Assembly (NCBI GenBank): GCA_905178155.1
Contig: CAJINV010000001.1
Coordinates: forward strand, 8,029,599 to 8,093,598
Length of the DNA stretch: 64,000 bases
Origin: Amoebophrya sp. A120
Taxonomy: Eukaryota; Sar; Dinophyceae; Syndiniales; Amoebophryaceae
Direction: 5' to 3'
Shown in pieces: positions 21,303 to 32,934 of the stretch. The translations under genes were made by a program, and so were the position numbers. Each line of letters begins with the position of its first letter. Positions within the stretch are counted from its first letter, which is position 1. Under the pieces are notes generated by a model. The model did not search any database, was not told the origin of the DNA, and saw only the letters and a list, made by a program, of their open reading frames with translations.

Positions 21303-24300
21303 ATGGCTTTCCGTGCCGACGCTATCGCAAACCTGCCGCAAACAGAGCAGGAGGATGATCTGAATGTGTACAACCAGAGCCAACGGAATGGCCCGTCGCA
21401 GATTGGAACCTCGACCGAGTACAAATGGGACAAGGAGTATTGGGCCGAGAGTCGGGTGCATCCGGGAGACCGCAACGTGTGGTACGCGTTGAACCCACGG
21501 TTTTCGGACCTAGCGAAGTACTATGCGCGGCACGCACAGTGGGCGGAACGGCTGGTCCGCCGGCTGCTAGGGGAGGTGGAGAAGGAGGAGCGAAAAACGG
21601 CGGAGGTCGTAGACAATATGTACCAGTCCATGGCGGAGCGGATGGCACGTCGCTCGGCCGAGCTCGAGAATCAAATTTTCGTGCGGAACCCGTTCATGGA
21701 GGACCCCACCAGCCCGGCCACGTTCGCGAAACGCCTGCAGGAAACGCTAGACCAGCGCGGCGCCATCTTGCGTTCTCGAGCAATGGCCGCGAGTCGCAAG
21801 TATGCAAGCTTTTTCATTTATCGTGCGTTCGAGTACTTGTTGGAAGTTGATGAACCCCAGACAGTAATTATTAACGTCTGCGTGTTGACAAGTGATTTCC
21901 AAAAGATGTTGGTTTTTTTCATATAGTACTTTTTTTGCAATTTTGACGAGCCGCAACAGCCTTCTTCTACGCCATAAAATAGGGGCGGCGCAGTCGCTGG
22001 GCAAACGGGTGCAAAGCTGGGTGCGGATGCGCTGACCCTGCTCGCACGGTGGTTTGAGTTTCACGTAAAGGAGCCCGGGGGCAACCACGACAGCAAGGCG
22101 CGGATCCACCCCTTCACATGGCGGACGCCGTTCTTGACCGAGAACGAAATCAGCCAGGCCGACGTGTTGAAGATTCTCGGGGGTCTCTTCGGGGACAAGC
22201 TTGTCACGGCGGGCGTCGGCCATGCGATGTTGGGCGGTACTGCAGCCTCGGCGGTCATGGACGTGATGCCGGGAAAGAACAACTCGGAGCTGCCGAAAAA
22301 CGCGATGTGGTATGCGGAGGACGAGTCCCCCGTGAAGCCGTGCAACCAGATCAAAGATTTCGAGGAGTGCACGGCTGCGTGGAAGGACGACGACAAACGG
22401 TGCAAGTTTCTCAACACGGCAAAACCTGTATGAGAATGCACAACTCGACGTTTCCCTTTTTTCCCTCATTTGTTGAACAAGGGCACAAGCAACAACAGAA
22501 GGATCAGCGACGAACACGGAGCCCTGGCATAGAAGGCCACATGTTGCTGCGCCGAATTAGGTCGTATTGATTGAGTGTTTCCAGAATTATTTGTGATGCA
22601 ACCAGTAGGTACCAAAATAAATGCAGCAACTAGATTTGGCATTTTGTATGGCAAGCGAGGCCATCAAGGGGAAGTACTAGTTGTGCACTCCCATAACTCG
22701 GGGAGAAGCTCGACGGGGACGCGTACCTACAAAAGATCGACAAAGCCGGCGCCATGTCCGACGAAGCGAAGGCGGATGCGTTGAAAAAGTACAACATGCA
22801 CGGGCGGTGCCAGAAGGTGATGTGCCGCGACCACCTGAACGCCACGAGCTGCACGTCGGACGAGCATAACGAGTGCGTGTGGCAGGAGGGGGACCTGCGG
22901 AGCGTGCGGTCCAAACCGGAGAAGTATCGGGACTGGTTCGTGCAGACGCAGAGCAGCGAGGAAAACCTGAAAGAACTGGCGAAGCCGGAGAACGGGGTGG
23001 AGCGCCGGACGATACGGAACTTGCTCGGGGGAATGGAACTACCGCCCGACGCGGAAACGGACGACCCGCAGGCAGTCCGGCCCTGCCAGGAGCTGCGGCG
23101 CATGCTGGCGCTGAAACGGGTCTCGGAGAAGAAGCGCATGAAGCGGTGGGAACACTTACTCAACGCGGGCGTTTTAACCAAGGACGAGGTCACGTTGCAG
23201 CGGCGCGAGGGCGAGAAGGTGCTGATCGCGGGAGAAAACATCGTGAAGGAGTACTGCCCGAACGAACACTGCGAGGCCCGGCACGCCACGGTGCGGGCGT
23301 TGGACGACGAGCGGCAGTACAAGGAGTGGATGGAGCTGCGGAACGTGAAATTGCTCGGGGACGCGGAGAAGGCCAAGGAGGAGACGAAGACCAAAGTGAT
23401 TGAAGGCGGGCACGACGACCCGGAGGGCACCTACCTGGACGAGGAGTCGGGCCTGGATCTGCGGAAACACTTCAAAAGCGGGCTGGAATTCCACGATTTG
23501 GGGTACGAACCCGGAAAAGTGAACGTGATGGACGGGTATTCGAAGATGCTCGGAGTTCTGGACGGCAACTACGCCATGGACGACTTCAACGCAAAATTCG
23601 CGGAGGAAAAAAAGAAACTGGCCGGGCTGCAGGCCACGGACGAGGAGAAGGCGATGGAAGAGAAAAAGATGTTCGAGAAACTGCTGCACAAAGACCCCAG
23701 GTTTCGCCAGGACGGGGTCTTCAGCACGCGCCTGTTTCAGGAGGGCGCGGAGCCCGAGAAGTCGGACTTCGAAGAGCAGGAGGCCATGAGTACCAACCAA
23801 AACAGCGATACGGTCGCGATGGGGGCAGAGGCGGAACAAGCAAAAGCAGACCGGGAGCAGGCGGAGAAAGAAGCCGCGAATAAACCGCAGACGGAAAAAT
23901 CGGAAACTGGCGAACAAACGCTGACCACGAAAGAGACTGGCAGCACAAGCAGCAGTACAACAAGTCAACTCGAGGTGAACCGGGAGAAGGAGGCTGGTAC
24001 GAGGAAAAGCGGTTCCAAGCTGTTGAGAGGAATTGACAACGAAAGTAAAACAAAAAACTCGCCATCAAGAAGTTCCAAGACTGCTTACGACAAGTCGCAC
24101 TCTCAGGAAAGGCATTCGTCCAAGCGAAACAAGATTGAGGACTGGCACGATCATGTGAACGAGGGCCAAAAAAGGGCGCGCGCCGGGCTTGCAACTGTCA
24201 CACGTGGGAACCACCATGCGCCTGCTGCAGTGAACAGTTTCCGGAACTTTTCCCCTCCCCACGGACACGGACATCGCACAATAGCTGCGGCACGAAAGAC

Positions 24301-25780
24301 GCAACATGCGGCCAAGAAAATGATCAGAGGCCTACCAATGGACGCAAGATACTTTCCACCGAAGGAACGATTACAAAGGAGTAAGCAGCCATCCAGGATT
24401 ATTACGGAAATTGAGGGGGATGCGCTTTTCGCAAATCCAAATACCATTACTCCCAGTGCCAATAGAAAGTGGAGAAACAACCCGACGCATGTGACGGAGT
24501 TTTTGTCCGTCTCAGCCGATGATTCCGTTTCGGGAACGAGCGATCAAACACACCAGCAGCATCACGCCCGGCATCGCATTTCCAAGAAAGCATCCTCCAC
24601 GACGTCAAGGCATAACCCCACCGCGTTTGTCCTGTACCGAGACCGGGATCCCTCGTACCTGGAAGAAGGCAGCGACAAGGAAGGTTTCATCAGTCGTGTG
24701 CGGGAGGGGGAGATGCACGATGAGGACAAGACCGGAGCCTTTGAGTGCGCCGGTCCGAAAAAGCTGGAGCAACTGCACGAGGTGTACGACGCCGCGCTGC
24801 AGAACATCAAGAAGCACGCGTTTTCCCACCTCCCCGTCCGGTTTTGGGTGGACACGATGAAGAAGCTGAACGGGATCCCGAAGAGCTCCAAAGTCCGCAC
24901 GACCGAGATGACCGACCAGCAGCACTTCACGCTCGTGCGCGAGTCCCTTTCGTTGTACGACCGGGTGGTCGGGTTCGTGGGGAAGCTGCAGCGCAAAATC
25001 GGCATGGAACTGGTGGAACACGAAATCAACCCCGGGCTGTACAGCGAAATGCTCCACGACTCGAACACGCTGCGGGACGTCGCGAAGGAGCTGTTCGTCG
25101 AGCGGTACAAGTGCAAAGACGCACAAAAAATGAACCGGTTTGCGCGCTTCAGCGACGAAAGCAGGACCAGCATGTTTCTCGACATTGGCAGGAGTGGCGG
25201 GAGTTCAGTTTCTGCCTTTGGTCGTGATGAAGCCAAAAATGTTGCCACGCGTCACCTTGTCGGAAGGAAGCGACATCGAACGAGTTTCGGAAATACCGCC
25301 GTCCACGTCCACTACAGATCCGAGCCAGCGAGCGCACAGGATCCGGGCCGCAAGGTTCTGAAACCTTATGTCACGACGACTACCCAGTTCACCGGCACTC
25401 AGCAAAGCGATGCAGCATCTGGCTCTCTTAGTTTGAACAGACCAGAGGTGAAGCTGAAAATTATGGTCGAGGACGCGCCGCCGCTGCGAGCACGGGGATT
25501 CGGGTGGCATTTTTCTGCAAAAATGGCTGCCGCGATGGACCTCCACCAGAATCCTCGAAGCCAACCTCTACTAGGAGCCTCTGGCGTGGACGGGCTGCTA
25601 GACTTGTCCCGAGTCGAAAGGGAGACGCACTTGTTTCCGCACGGCGTCACATCCTTCGTCGCAGACAGCGACTACGATCCGTTCACGAAAACAGGCGGAG
25701 TAGACACGGGAGCTACAACTTGTGGCCCTGAGGTAGAGGCTGGCGCGCCGTGCAGTTTCCGCGTCCCATTCGGGGGCTAG
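21303..25780 (+). CDS. Unknown 1,337-residue protein with paired Cys motifs
   Basis: Exons 21303-21799, 21983-22427 and 22709-25780, all in phase. Intron 1 is GTATGC...AAATAG. Intron 2 is bounded by an inverted repeat (element D). The start ATG at 21303 has no signal peptide. The N-terminal third is charged and helical. Around the second splice site are two cysteine clusters: FEECTAAWKDDDKRCKF and later GRCQKVMCRDHL with SCTSDEHNECVW. The cysteine spacing with Trp hints at a small disulfide or metal module, but I cannot name it. The middle is Glu/Lys-rich coiled coil (about residues 530-640), followed by a Ser/Arg-rich region and a second ordered block near 930-1060 (FECAGPKKLEQLHEVYDAAL, then FTLVRESLSLYDRVVGF). 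The third exon acceptor could be 22706 instead, adding one Lys. No family is recognised. Confidence 0.7.
22429..22695. mobile_element. Introner-like intron D with 17-nt inverted ends
   Basis: TATGAGAATGCACAACT (22429-22445) is the inverted counterpart of AGTTGTGCACTCCCATA (22679-22695), matching at 15 of 17 positions. The element lies exactly in intron 2 of the unknown 21303-25780 gene. The GT donor at 22428 is formed by a target G plus the element's first T. The acceptor AG lies 10-13 nt beyond the right end (22705 or 22708). No clear target duplication is left. It encodes no protein. Confidence 0.65.
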
Positions 25781-26547
25781 CGCGAAGACAGCCCGATCTA
25801 CGAAGAAAGAGTTGTATAAGTATGCGAACTCCGCCTGTAAAGGTGAAGCCATTTCTGGTTACCACTTTATCCTGCAATCCCATGCTGAACTCTTTTTGTG
25901 TTGCATAGTACGTACTAATAAATGCTGCACAGCAGCACGACTTTCAATGTACAATTCAAAATTCCATCTGTTTCGACGGTTTTTTGGAGGAACGGAAAAC
26001 AAACGTACAATGAATTTCACCTTGCTTATTTTGCATTATCTAAGCATGCAGCCACTTCTTTTCGATCAAGTGAGTCAGGTGCGTTCGCCGCCTGACTGGA
26101 CCTGCGACAGGAAAGTTCGTCGTCTGCTACAGCAAATAGAAAACTGTTCTCAAACGGATCGCTGCAGGTACGGCGGGCGCTCACTCAATTTATACTTCGA
26201 GAGACCAAACTGCAACAAGGGGAGACGAAGAGTGAGCTTCTCGGCGTGGGAGGGTGTATTGCTCACTGTCGATTACTTATTCGTTTTTGCACAGCACTCT
26301 CACAGTTCCTGGCTCACCGGATAGCATACCTCCACCATCATAGAAGCTTTCTTGGCATTGCCTTTCTGTTTGTAAATTCTTTTTTAGCTTGCTTACGATT
26401 TTTTTAACATCATCTCTGGAAATTCATAGAGCGTATGTTCGTGAGCCGGCACCATGTCAGTTACAAGCACGTGGTCGATGAAGAAGTGAATTTTGTCAGC
26501 CTGCTGCCGCGACCGACATTACTTGATCGGATCCGTCGACATTCTCT
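25781..26547. other. Spacer
   Basis: No supported gene. An open frame 25812-26324 has no recognisable domain, is rich in rare Cys/His/Tyr mixtures and lacks the GC-rich composition of the coding exons. It is considered chance. Confidence 0.4.
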
Positions 26548-28134
26548 ATGGCAGAGGTTGAAGAAGGCCCCCCTGCTGTCGACTACACGCAACGGCCGAG
26601 CGAGCCCGTGCGCATCCAGTCGTTTCTTCAACTTGCTTCGTTCCATGTCGGGAAAGACCCGGGCGACGAGTCGGAGCTCGTGGGCGGGCGCGTCCGTCTC
26701 TGGCTGTACTGGATCGACCCCCGTATGGCGAATTGGCCGGAGGGCACGCCCCTGCCCACGACACTTTGGCGCCCGGAGTGCGGCATCATGTGGCGCCTGA
26801 AGCGGATCCTCGATGACGACGAAAAGAAGAAAACGACCGCCTCCACCACGGTGGTCCTTACGGAGAAGGAGCACACCGCCGCGGCAGGTTTCCAGCACAT
26901 GCCACAACCGCAGATCTGGAACGGCCAGGACGCCAGGAAGCGGGGTCTGGTGTTCATAAAGGTCTTGCTGGAAGTCACGGACGTGGACATGCTGGAGGAT
27001 GAGTACCGTTTGAAAGTTTTCCCCTTCGACGTGCTGAGGATAGACTGCGCGATCTGGATGAGCGGGCAGCAGCGTATGGAAAGCACGGACAAAGTGGACG
27101 TGGAATTTTTTCCGATGCAACTCGGCGGGCCGAATGGTATCAAAGAGGATGGAATAAAGAAGGACCACTTGGAAAACGACCATGAAGATGTGAAAAACCA
27201 GTTTTACCCGCTTCTGATCAGCACGGGAAAGCCGTCAGAAACTAGTATCGACAATGCTGCCGGCGCGGCCGAATCGGTTGCTCTGGAGCTCGATCCACAA
27301 AAGGGAAACCGCATAGCGGTCGGCTGTCGAACGAAGGCGGGGGAGCTGGAGCTGAGCGGCATCACCTTTGCTGGCAACACGCACACCTCCATGATGACGG
27401 GAGTGCAATACTCCGATGTGATCTTCTCGTTCCACTTGAAACGCCGCCCGCAGCTCTATCTGTGGAAGGGCGTTGTCCCGTTGTCCCTCTGCTTTCTGTA
27501 CGGCCTTCTCACTACGTTTTTGCACCCACAGGAGCTTGGCGGGAGGTTGCAGACGCACACGGCGTTGTTCCTCACCGTCTTCGCGATTCAATGGGTGCTC
27601 GCGGAGCGGGTGCCCAAAATCTGCTACCTGACTTTGCTTGACCATTTAGTGTTCGCCGTAGTTGCGGCCCTGACGATACTAGTTTTCGGTAGCTGCGCAG
27701 CGTACGCTTTTGGCCTCGGCGCGGCAGGGATTATCGGGACAGATGACAATAGCGAGTCATTCGACCTGAAAGGGGCAAGGATGGTGGATTTCGTGACGTT
27801 GTTGGTTGTTCTGATGACCTTTGCCGCACATTTCACGTACGTGGCTAGGACACGATCGCTGCGAAGCGTGATCTGGGGCGGTGGGCGCAGCGGACCGTTG
27901 AGTGGTATCAAAGTGGGACCGAGCAGTGGCGCCGCACAGGCATCGGCCACGCCTGAAAGCGATATAACGGTGTTCGGCACGCGATCATGGAAGAAAGGGA
28001 CGCATATTATCAATGGTGTGTGCGTGCCAAAACCTGGTAATACCTTCGTCTTAGACGCTGAAAACTTTGGAACGTCGAAACAGAAGCGGCTAGGCGTTTC
28101 CGGGCGCGGCTTACGGGTTGGAGAGGCCTTTTGA
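26548..28134 (+). CDS. Cys-loop (pentameric) ligand-gated ion channel-like subunit
   Basis: 528 residues, single exon, ATG 26548. An N-terminal beta-type domain contains RLWLYWIDPRM (compare the WxDPRL of channel ligand-binding domains) and KVFPFDVLRIDCAIW (about 157-170). The FPFD plus following Cys is the hallmark of the Cys-loop family, though the first Cys of the loop is missing. Four hydrophobic segments follow in the family's order: M1 after the HLKRRPQLYLW motif (about 303-325), M2 (332-352), M3 after VPKICYLTLLD (360-388) and M4 (412-434). The R-R-P-LY entry to M1 and the PKxxYLT link between M2 and M3 match bacterial and animal members. No signal peptide is visible at this start, which is unusual for the family; a 5' exon may be missing. 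The ligand and ion are unknown. A Ser/Gly-rich tail follows M4. Confidence 0.8.
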   Translation: MAEVEEGPPAVDYTQRPSEPVRIQSFLQLASFHVGKDPGDESELVGGRVRLWLYWIDPRMANWPEGTPLPTTLWRPECGIMWRLKRILDDDEKKKTTASTTVVLTEKEHTAAAGFQHMPQPQIWNGQDARKRGLVFIKVLLEVTDVDMLEDEYRLKVFPFDVLRIDCAIWMSGQQRMESTDKVDVEFFPMQLGGPNGIKEDGIKKDHLENDHEDVKNQFYPLLISTGKPSETSIDNAAGAAESVALELDPQKGNRIAVGCRTKAGELELSGITFAGNTHTSMMTGVQYSDVIFSFHLKRRPQLYLWKGVVPLSLCFLYGLLTTFLHPQELGGRLQTHTALFLTVFAIQWVLAERVPKICYLTLLDHLVFAVVAALTILVFGSCAAYAFGLGAAGIIGTDDNSESFDLKGARMVDFVTLLVVLMTFAAHFTYVARTRSLRSVIWGGGRSGPLSGIKVGPSSGAAQASATPESDITVFGTRSWKKGTHIINGVCVPKPGNTFVLDAENFGTSKQKRLGVSGRGLRVGEAF

Positions 28135-28752
28135 GGAAGCGACGTGCAGGGGTGTTGCCTTACTTTGCAAGTTGTGTGAACAAATGTGCTGGGTCCTTGC
28201 ATAATTGCGCTCTACTTTGCGGGTACGTAGCCCTAAGTACATTCGCACCGACATTTTGATCGCCTTCATTTCGACCAGCGATTGGTCACAACTACTGTCG
28301 CTGTGAAGTGTTAGTCTGTCGTGTCTCGTCAGTTTCCTTTGTTTCTTTCGCTCGGAGAGCGAGGCCAAACTGGAACTGCAAAAGGGAAAGAGACTTTTCA
28401 AAAGTGCTTAGCGACGTGAGGCCGCGAGTGTCATCGATTTTTCGGATCCCCCTTCGTTTCGGATCGGATTCCCTTTTTGCTTCATCAATCTGACAGAATC
28501 AAACTCAAAACTACGCTCGAAGTGGTGGAAATATAAAGTGGATGAATCGGTAGGATTCATGGACTCTCAACAAATGTGAAGAGATCTTTGTCATGTTGTG
28601 GATTTGATCTTCTTCGCGTTTTGCCACAGCGACTGTACCAGCCTGGTCCATTACAAGGAAAAAGTTTCTTTCTGTTGTTCGTCGTTTCTGCTCTGGTGGA
28701 GGATCCTGAAAAGCCACAACTTGAGTCCTTTCAACCTGTCGTCCCCGCCACG
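28135..28752. other. Spacer, possible leader of next gene
   Basis: No independent gene. The frame of the next gene is open from 28576 and includes a hydrophobic run (SFFLLFVVSALVED), but only a GTG starts it. An unseen upstream exon could turn this into a signal peptide. Confidence 0.4.
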
Positions 28753-30015
28753 ATGGTGTTAACGTCTGACCTGTTGAACACCAATCAGCAGGCCGAGCTG
28801 CGGCTTCACCTGGATGAGCCGAGTTTTTTTCTGCCGACGATGCACCGCGTGCAGATTCCGAACAGTGGCGTGCCTCTTCCTTTACCGGCGAAAGCCGCCG
28901 TCTTTGCCAAGCTGGCGGAGCGAACGCGGGACGACATGGCGGTGTTGGTAAAGCAAATGGACCGCGACCTAGACCACATGCGCGCGAACGCCGTGGAAGC
29001 CAACGTGCTGTACGCTACAGCGAAAGCAGCGGCGAAAGCCGGGGAGCAGGCGCACCTGGCCAGCTTGCCGCTGAAGGAATTCAACGAGCTAAAACAGCTC
29101 GTGGACCAATTGGAATTAAAAGGCGCAGGGGAGCCGGAGGAAGGTGCGGTGGCGGCTGAAATAAGTCCAACGAATGCAGAAGGAGATCAGCAGCAAGGAA
29201 CTAGTACACATCCGTCTTCCACAAACGCTTCTTTCCTTTCCAACTCCTTGCTGGAGCACAACAAGGAGGTGAGAGACCTGGAGCGAGCGAGAGAGGCGGC
29301 GCGCACGCTGCTGGAGAAGGGAAAAGTGGACGCAGGATTTGAGGAAAAGGTCCTGAAGCCGCTGGAGGAGGAGCTGCAGGAGCTGAAAAACCTGTACGAG
29401 GACCTGGACCAGCAACGCGTGCTCGACGCGTTGCCGCCCAGCCTCGGACAAGCGCACGCCACCGCAATTTTCGAAAGCGGGGGCGATCGCCAAGTTCTCA
29501 AGGAGAAGCTCGCGGAGCTGAGCGACTCCCTCTGGCCCTTCGACCTGGTGCCCAAAGAGTCCATGGTGCCTTTGAAGGCGGTTTCGAGGGACGCGTTTGG
29601 GAATTTCGATACCGTCAGGCTGCCAGGCCTGCCACTGCAGAAAACGGTCGCGGTGGATTCGAATCAGCCGGCCGCGTTTTCCGCGCGAAGACCGACGTAC
29701 GGTGTGGAGAGGGTGGAAGACTTCGAAAACTTGTTGCAAAAAGACAAAGCGAGAAAAGAACCCTCTCCGGAGCAGCAGAAGGAGCAGGCGGAGCAGTGGA
29801 ATCCGTTTGTCATGGCGAATAAGGAACGGGAGAAAGAGGACAAGTATCTGCAGGAGAAAAGCGATTCGATGCGCGAGCATTTGAATATGAGCCCGGAGGA
29901 ACTGGCGAAAGCCGATCCTCTCATGCGGAACGCACTGCAGGTCGCCTCACCGGCAGACAGTTTCAGAAACGAGTTCGACACTGCAAAACACTTGCTCGTA
30001 GAAAAGTTTCTGTAA
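28753..30015 (+). CDS. Coiled-coil protein of unknown function
   Basis: 420 residues from ATG 28753. It is mostly charged and helical. A first coiled coil (about 50-120) includes KLAERTRDDMAVLVKQMDRD. A second (about 165-220) includes LERAREAARTLLEKGKVDAG followed by LKPLEEELQELKNLYEDLDQ. A Pro/Phe-containing middle and a Glu/Gln-rich C-terminal part (EKEDKYLQEKSDSMREHL) follow. There are no catalytic motifs or membrane segments in this version. The frame continues 59 codons upstream without ATG, including a hydrophobic stretch, so the true start may lie in an upstream exon. No family is recognised. Confidence 0.65.
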   Translation: MVLTSDLLNTNQQAELRLHLDEPSFFLPTMHRVQIPNSGVPLPLPAKAAVFAKLAERTRDDMAVLVKQMDRDLDHMRANAVEANVLYATAKAAAKAGEQAHLASLPLKEFNELKQLVDQLELKGAGEPEEGAVAAEISPTNAEGDQQQGTSTHPSSTNASFLSNSLLEHNKEVRDLERAREAARTLLEKGKVDAGFEEKVLKPLEEELQELKNLYEDLDQQRVLDALPPSLGQAHATAIFESGGDRQVLKEKLAELSDSLWPFDLVPKESMVPLKAVSRDAFGNFDTVRLPGLPLQKTVAVDSNQPAAFSARRPTYGVERVEDFENLLQKDKARKEPSPEQQKEQAEQWNPFVMANKEREKEDKYLQEKSDSMREHLNMSPEELAKADPLMRNALQVASPADSFRNEFDTAKHLLVEKFL

Positions 30016-30286
30016 GATAGGAGTGTAGTTTCGATATCTGTTGGTGCTGCTAGCTGTGCCACCAGCTGTTTCCGTAGCTGCGAAAGGCGTTTCTGACTCG
30101 ATCACGGAGGTGTTCTGTGAATACGAAAGTACGAAATGGAAATAAGTACCTAAGTAGTTACAGTTCCCTTTTATCTTCTGATACGATTCAATGATACGCT
30201 CCGCTTCGCAAAGAGCGAATTTTTTGTTCTGCTGGGAGACTTCTACGGCTAGTCCTCCTCCCGGAGGGGCAGGAGTTTCTGAAGCC

Positions 30287-32480
30287 ATGACAGCGCTCTT
30301 GTCCGTGATCGTGTTTTCGTTGCTTTCTGCAGCGCGCGCTGCCGTGACGATCCAGTTAGGCGACAGCCCGCTGCCAGAATGGCTGTTCCACTGCGATCCG
30401 CGGAATTACGTGCGGTCGATCCTGACGCCGGACTTCCACCACCGCGATATGATTTTCCAGCCGGACCGAGACTGCCTGCACAAGGAAGCCCGAGCGGTCT
30501 TCCACCTCTGCGCAGAGCGAATGAATTCGGTAAAACAGGAGAACATCGCGCATCTGTATTCTGCTTTCGCAGCCCAAAGGCAATCAATGTTGTTCTTGAT
30601 CGAGGGGCTTTGAGTATTTCTTTTTCTACTTTTTTACAATCCCCGACTTTCAGGTCCGCGCTCTGGCAGTGCAGCAGGCGGAGAAAAGTGAATGCCGGAC
30701 ACCGCGGGCGCTAGAGGCTTTGGACGACGAAGAGGCAGAGTTCATAGGAGAAGGCCCGGGCAGGAGCAGAGCAGCACCAGCAGCTGGAAAGAACGAAGAG
30801 CCGACGTCGGACTCGACTACGACAACGCGGGCTTCTTCCTGTCAAATGCGCACGTTTTTCACTTCCACGGCCACGACCGGGGGGAGTAGCTACGCCTTCG
30901 GCCTGCAGGCGGAGGACCAGATTAATCCTACAAGAAGCAGTGGAAAAAATAACCAACTTTCCACTTCGAGGACCGAGCTTGCGATTAACACGGAATTTTT
31001 CCGGCGTCAGCAGGCGCTAGCGACGAGAAGGGCATCGCCTGGAGGTGCAGCGGCACCGCGCGGTCGGAATTCGTTCTACGACAGTAGCTCTGGAAAAAAG
31101 AATGAGACGAGTTGTTTTTTTTCCGTGTACGATTTCCACCGCGATTTTCTTTTGCACGGGGGCACGTCGCACTTCGTTGAAAAGAATCTCTTTCGCCTGT
31201 CTGTCGAGCCTGACATCGAGAAACACCTCCCCTACATGCCGACGTTGTGGCGAGACACGTTTTCCGAGGTCAGCGGGAAGCTGATGCTTCTGCACGACAT
31301 CCGCTGGGACGTGATGCACTTTTTCACGAGAACCAAACTGGACAAGTGGACCAACGAAGAGGTGCACTTGCCCTTCCGTCGCGGGGACAGGGAGGTGTTG
31401 GTCCAAAACCTATTCCGCCTGCCGCCAGACTGGTCCCTGCACCCGCGCACGCGGCGGTGGCACGTGGTGTGCGCGTTGTGCCGGAAGGTGGCGACCGAGA
31501 ACCCGGACCTGGAGGTCTTGCGGATTGCGGAAATCGGGGTCTTCGCGGGCGAGACGACGCTGCACATGCTGGAAAACTGCACGAATGCCGATGGTATGAT
31601 CGAACCCTTTCCGGAGGGACGCGTGAGCCCGCCGGAAGATAGCAGCGGGGGCCTGAATCAGGAGTACGACTTGCCGTTGGGGAGTCAGTACGAACTAGAG
31701 AAAACCACTGGTAGTTTTTCATCGTCGAGAAGTAGTACAAAAGGACGACAAAAAGGAGCAGCAGCAGCGTCCGAGGGAGCAGGAGAAAACGGCGTCGACG
31801 AAGAAGAGGACAAATCGGCCCCACTTCGTGACTTTTTCGCGAAGCAGAGAAAAGATTTGGAGCGGGACAACAGTATGTTGGGGCGAACAGTACGGTCAAA
31901 TTCAAAAGCAGCGACGCGCAAGTTACGCACGAAACCTGTGAAGATCCAGTACAATCTGATAGACCCCTGGGAGCTGCCCGCCGCGGGCTTCCAGATCATG
32001 GTGGACTGGTACAAGGAGCACGAGTCGTGGAAAATAAATGATGGCAACGACGGGAACGACGTGTACAAAAACCTGCTGAGGAGGATAAAAGAGGTGGAAA
32101 GGCAAAAGAACAATCAACCCTTCCCGATCACCGAGATGCGGCTGGACGAGGTCGTGCCAAGCCACCAGCCGGGGATTTTCACGCACAAGCGAACCTCCGA
32201 CCTAGCCGCGCGGTCCGTGACCGAAATCGACTTTTTGTTCGTGGACGGCGACCACTCGTACCAAGGCTGCCATGACGACATGCGGTTTTTCTACCCGAAG
32301 ACGAAAATCCTGGCGGCAGGGCATGATTTCCGGTACTGGGACTTCCACGGCATCGTCCTCGCCGTGTTGAACATGCGCAGGCCCGGAACGCCAGCACATG
32401 CGGACTACGGGCACCGGTGCGAGGGACCTGTCTACCTAGACTCCGAAAACATCCACTGGAGCTACATAAAACAGGAATGA
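30287..32480 (+). CDS. Secretory-pathway class I methyltransferase-like protein
   Basis: Exon 1 30287-30529 and exon 2 30654-32480 (intron 124 nt, GTAAAA...TTTCAG, phase 0), 689 residues. ATG 30287 gives a clean signal peptide (MTALLSVIVFSLLSAARA); an in-frame ATG at 30191 would hide it. The SAM-binding motif I is IAEIGVFAGETTLHMLE (about 373). The later acidic motif is FLFVDGDHSYQGCHDDM (about 610), followed by AAGHDFRYWDFHGIVLAV. This pattern is that of the Methyltransf_24 group, where GDHSY/HD motifs line the active site. A Ser/Lys-rich insert of about 100 residues separates motif I from the rest (about 400-500). A secreted or Golgi-lumen role is inferred from the signal peptide, and a sugar or small-molecule substrate is possible. 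The substrate is not deducible. Confidence 0.72.
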
Positions 32481-32934
32481 TGTAGTTCGCAATTGTAATG
32501 CAGCAGAAGCTGCTGCGGCTGCGCACTTGGAATTGGATCCGTTTGAAATAAAGAAGAACGAGAAATACATCCTGTGCAGTCGCATGGAACGGAATACAAG
32601 GGAGATGACTGTGCTTGCGGCCAGTCCCTTGTTCACGTTCGCCTGTTGTTGTTTCTGGTTGTGCCTAGGATCCGCGTTGTTCGCAGAATCGCTGATCACT
32701 GGCTAAAATCTCGGAGTTGATGAAACTCGATGGCAGCAGATCTTTTTCTCTACTTTTGGTGGACATCAAGACTGCATCAGGTTCTTGATATCATGAAAGA
32801 CACATTTGCATGCGTTTTCACTTCTAATCTTTACTTTGTGCGAAAATCAAAGTCGCGAGCTAATGTTTAAGTGAGTACGTTATTGGCATTCTTTTCATGC
32901 CGCTAGTAGTGCAAGTGCTAAGTTTTGTTTCAAA
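32481..32934. other. Spacer
   Basis: About 450 bases, A/T-rich toward the riboflavin kinase start. I see no gene, repeat or structured RNA. Confidence 0.5.

Noticed and set aside
25812-26324. 170-codon frame between the unknown gene and the channel
   Set aside because: A/T-rich with random-looking composition and no motif. It could be revisited if RNA covers it.
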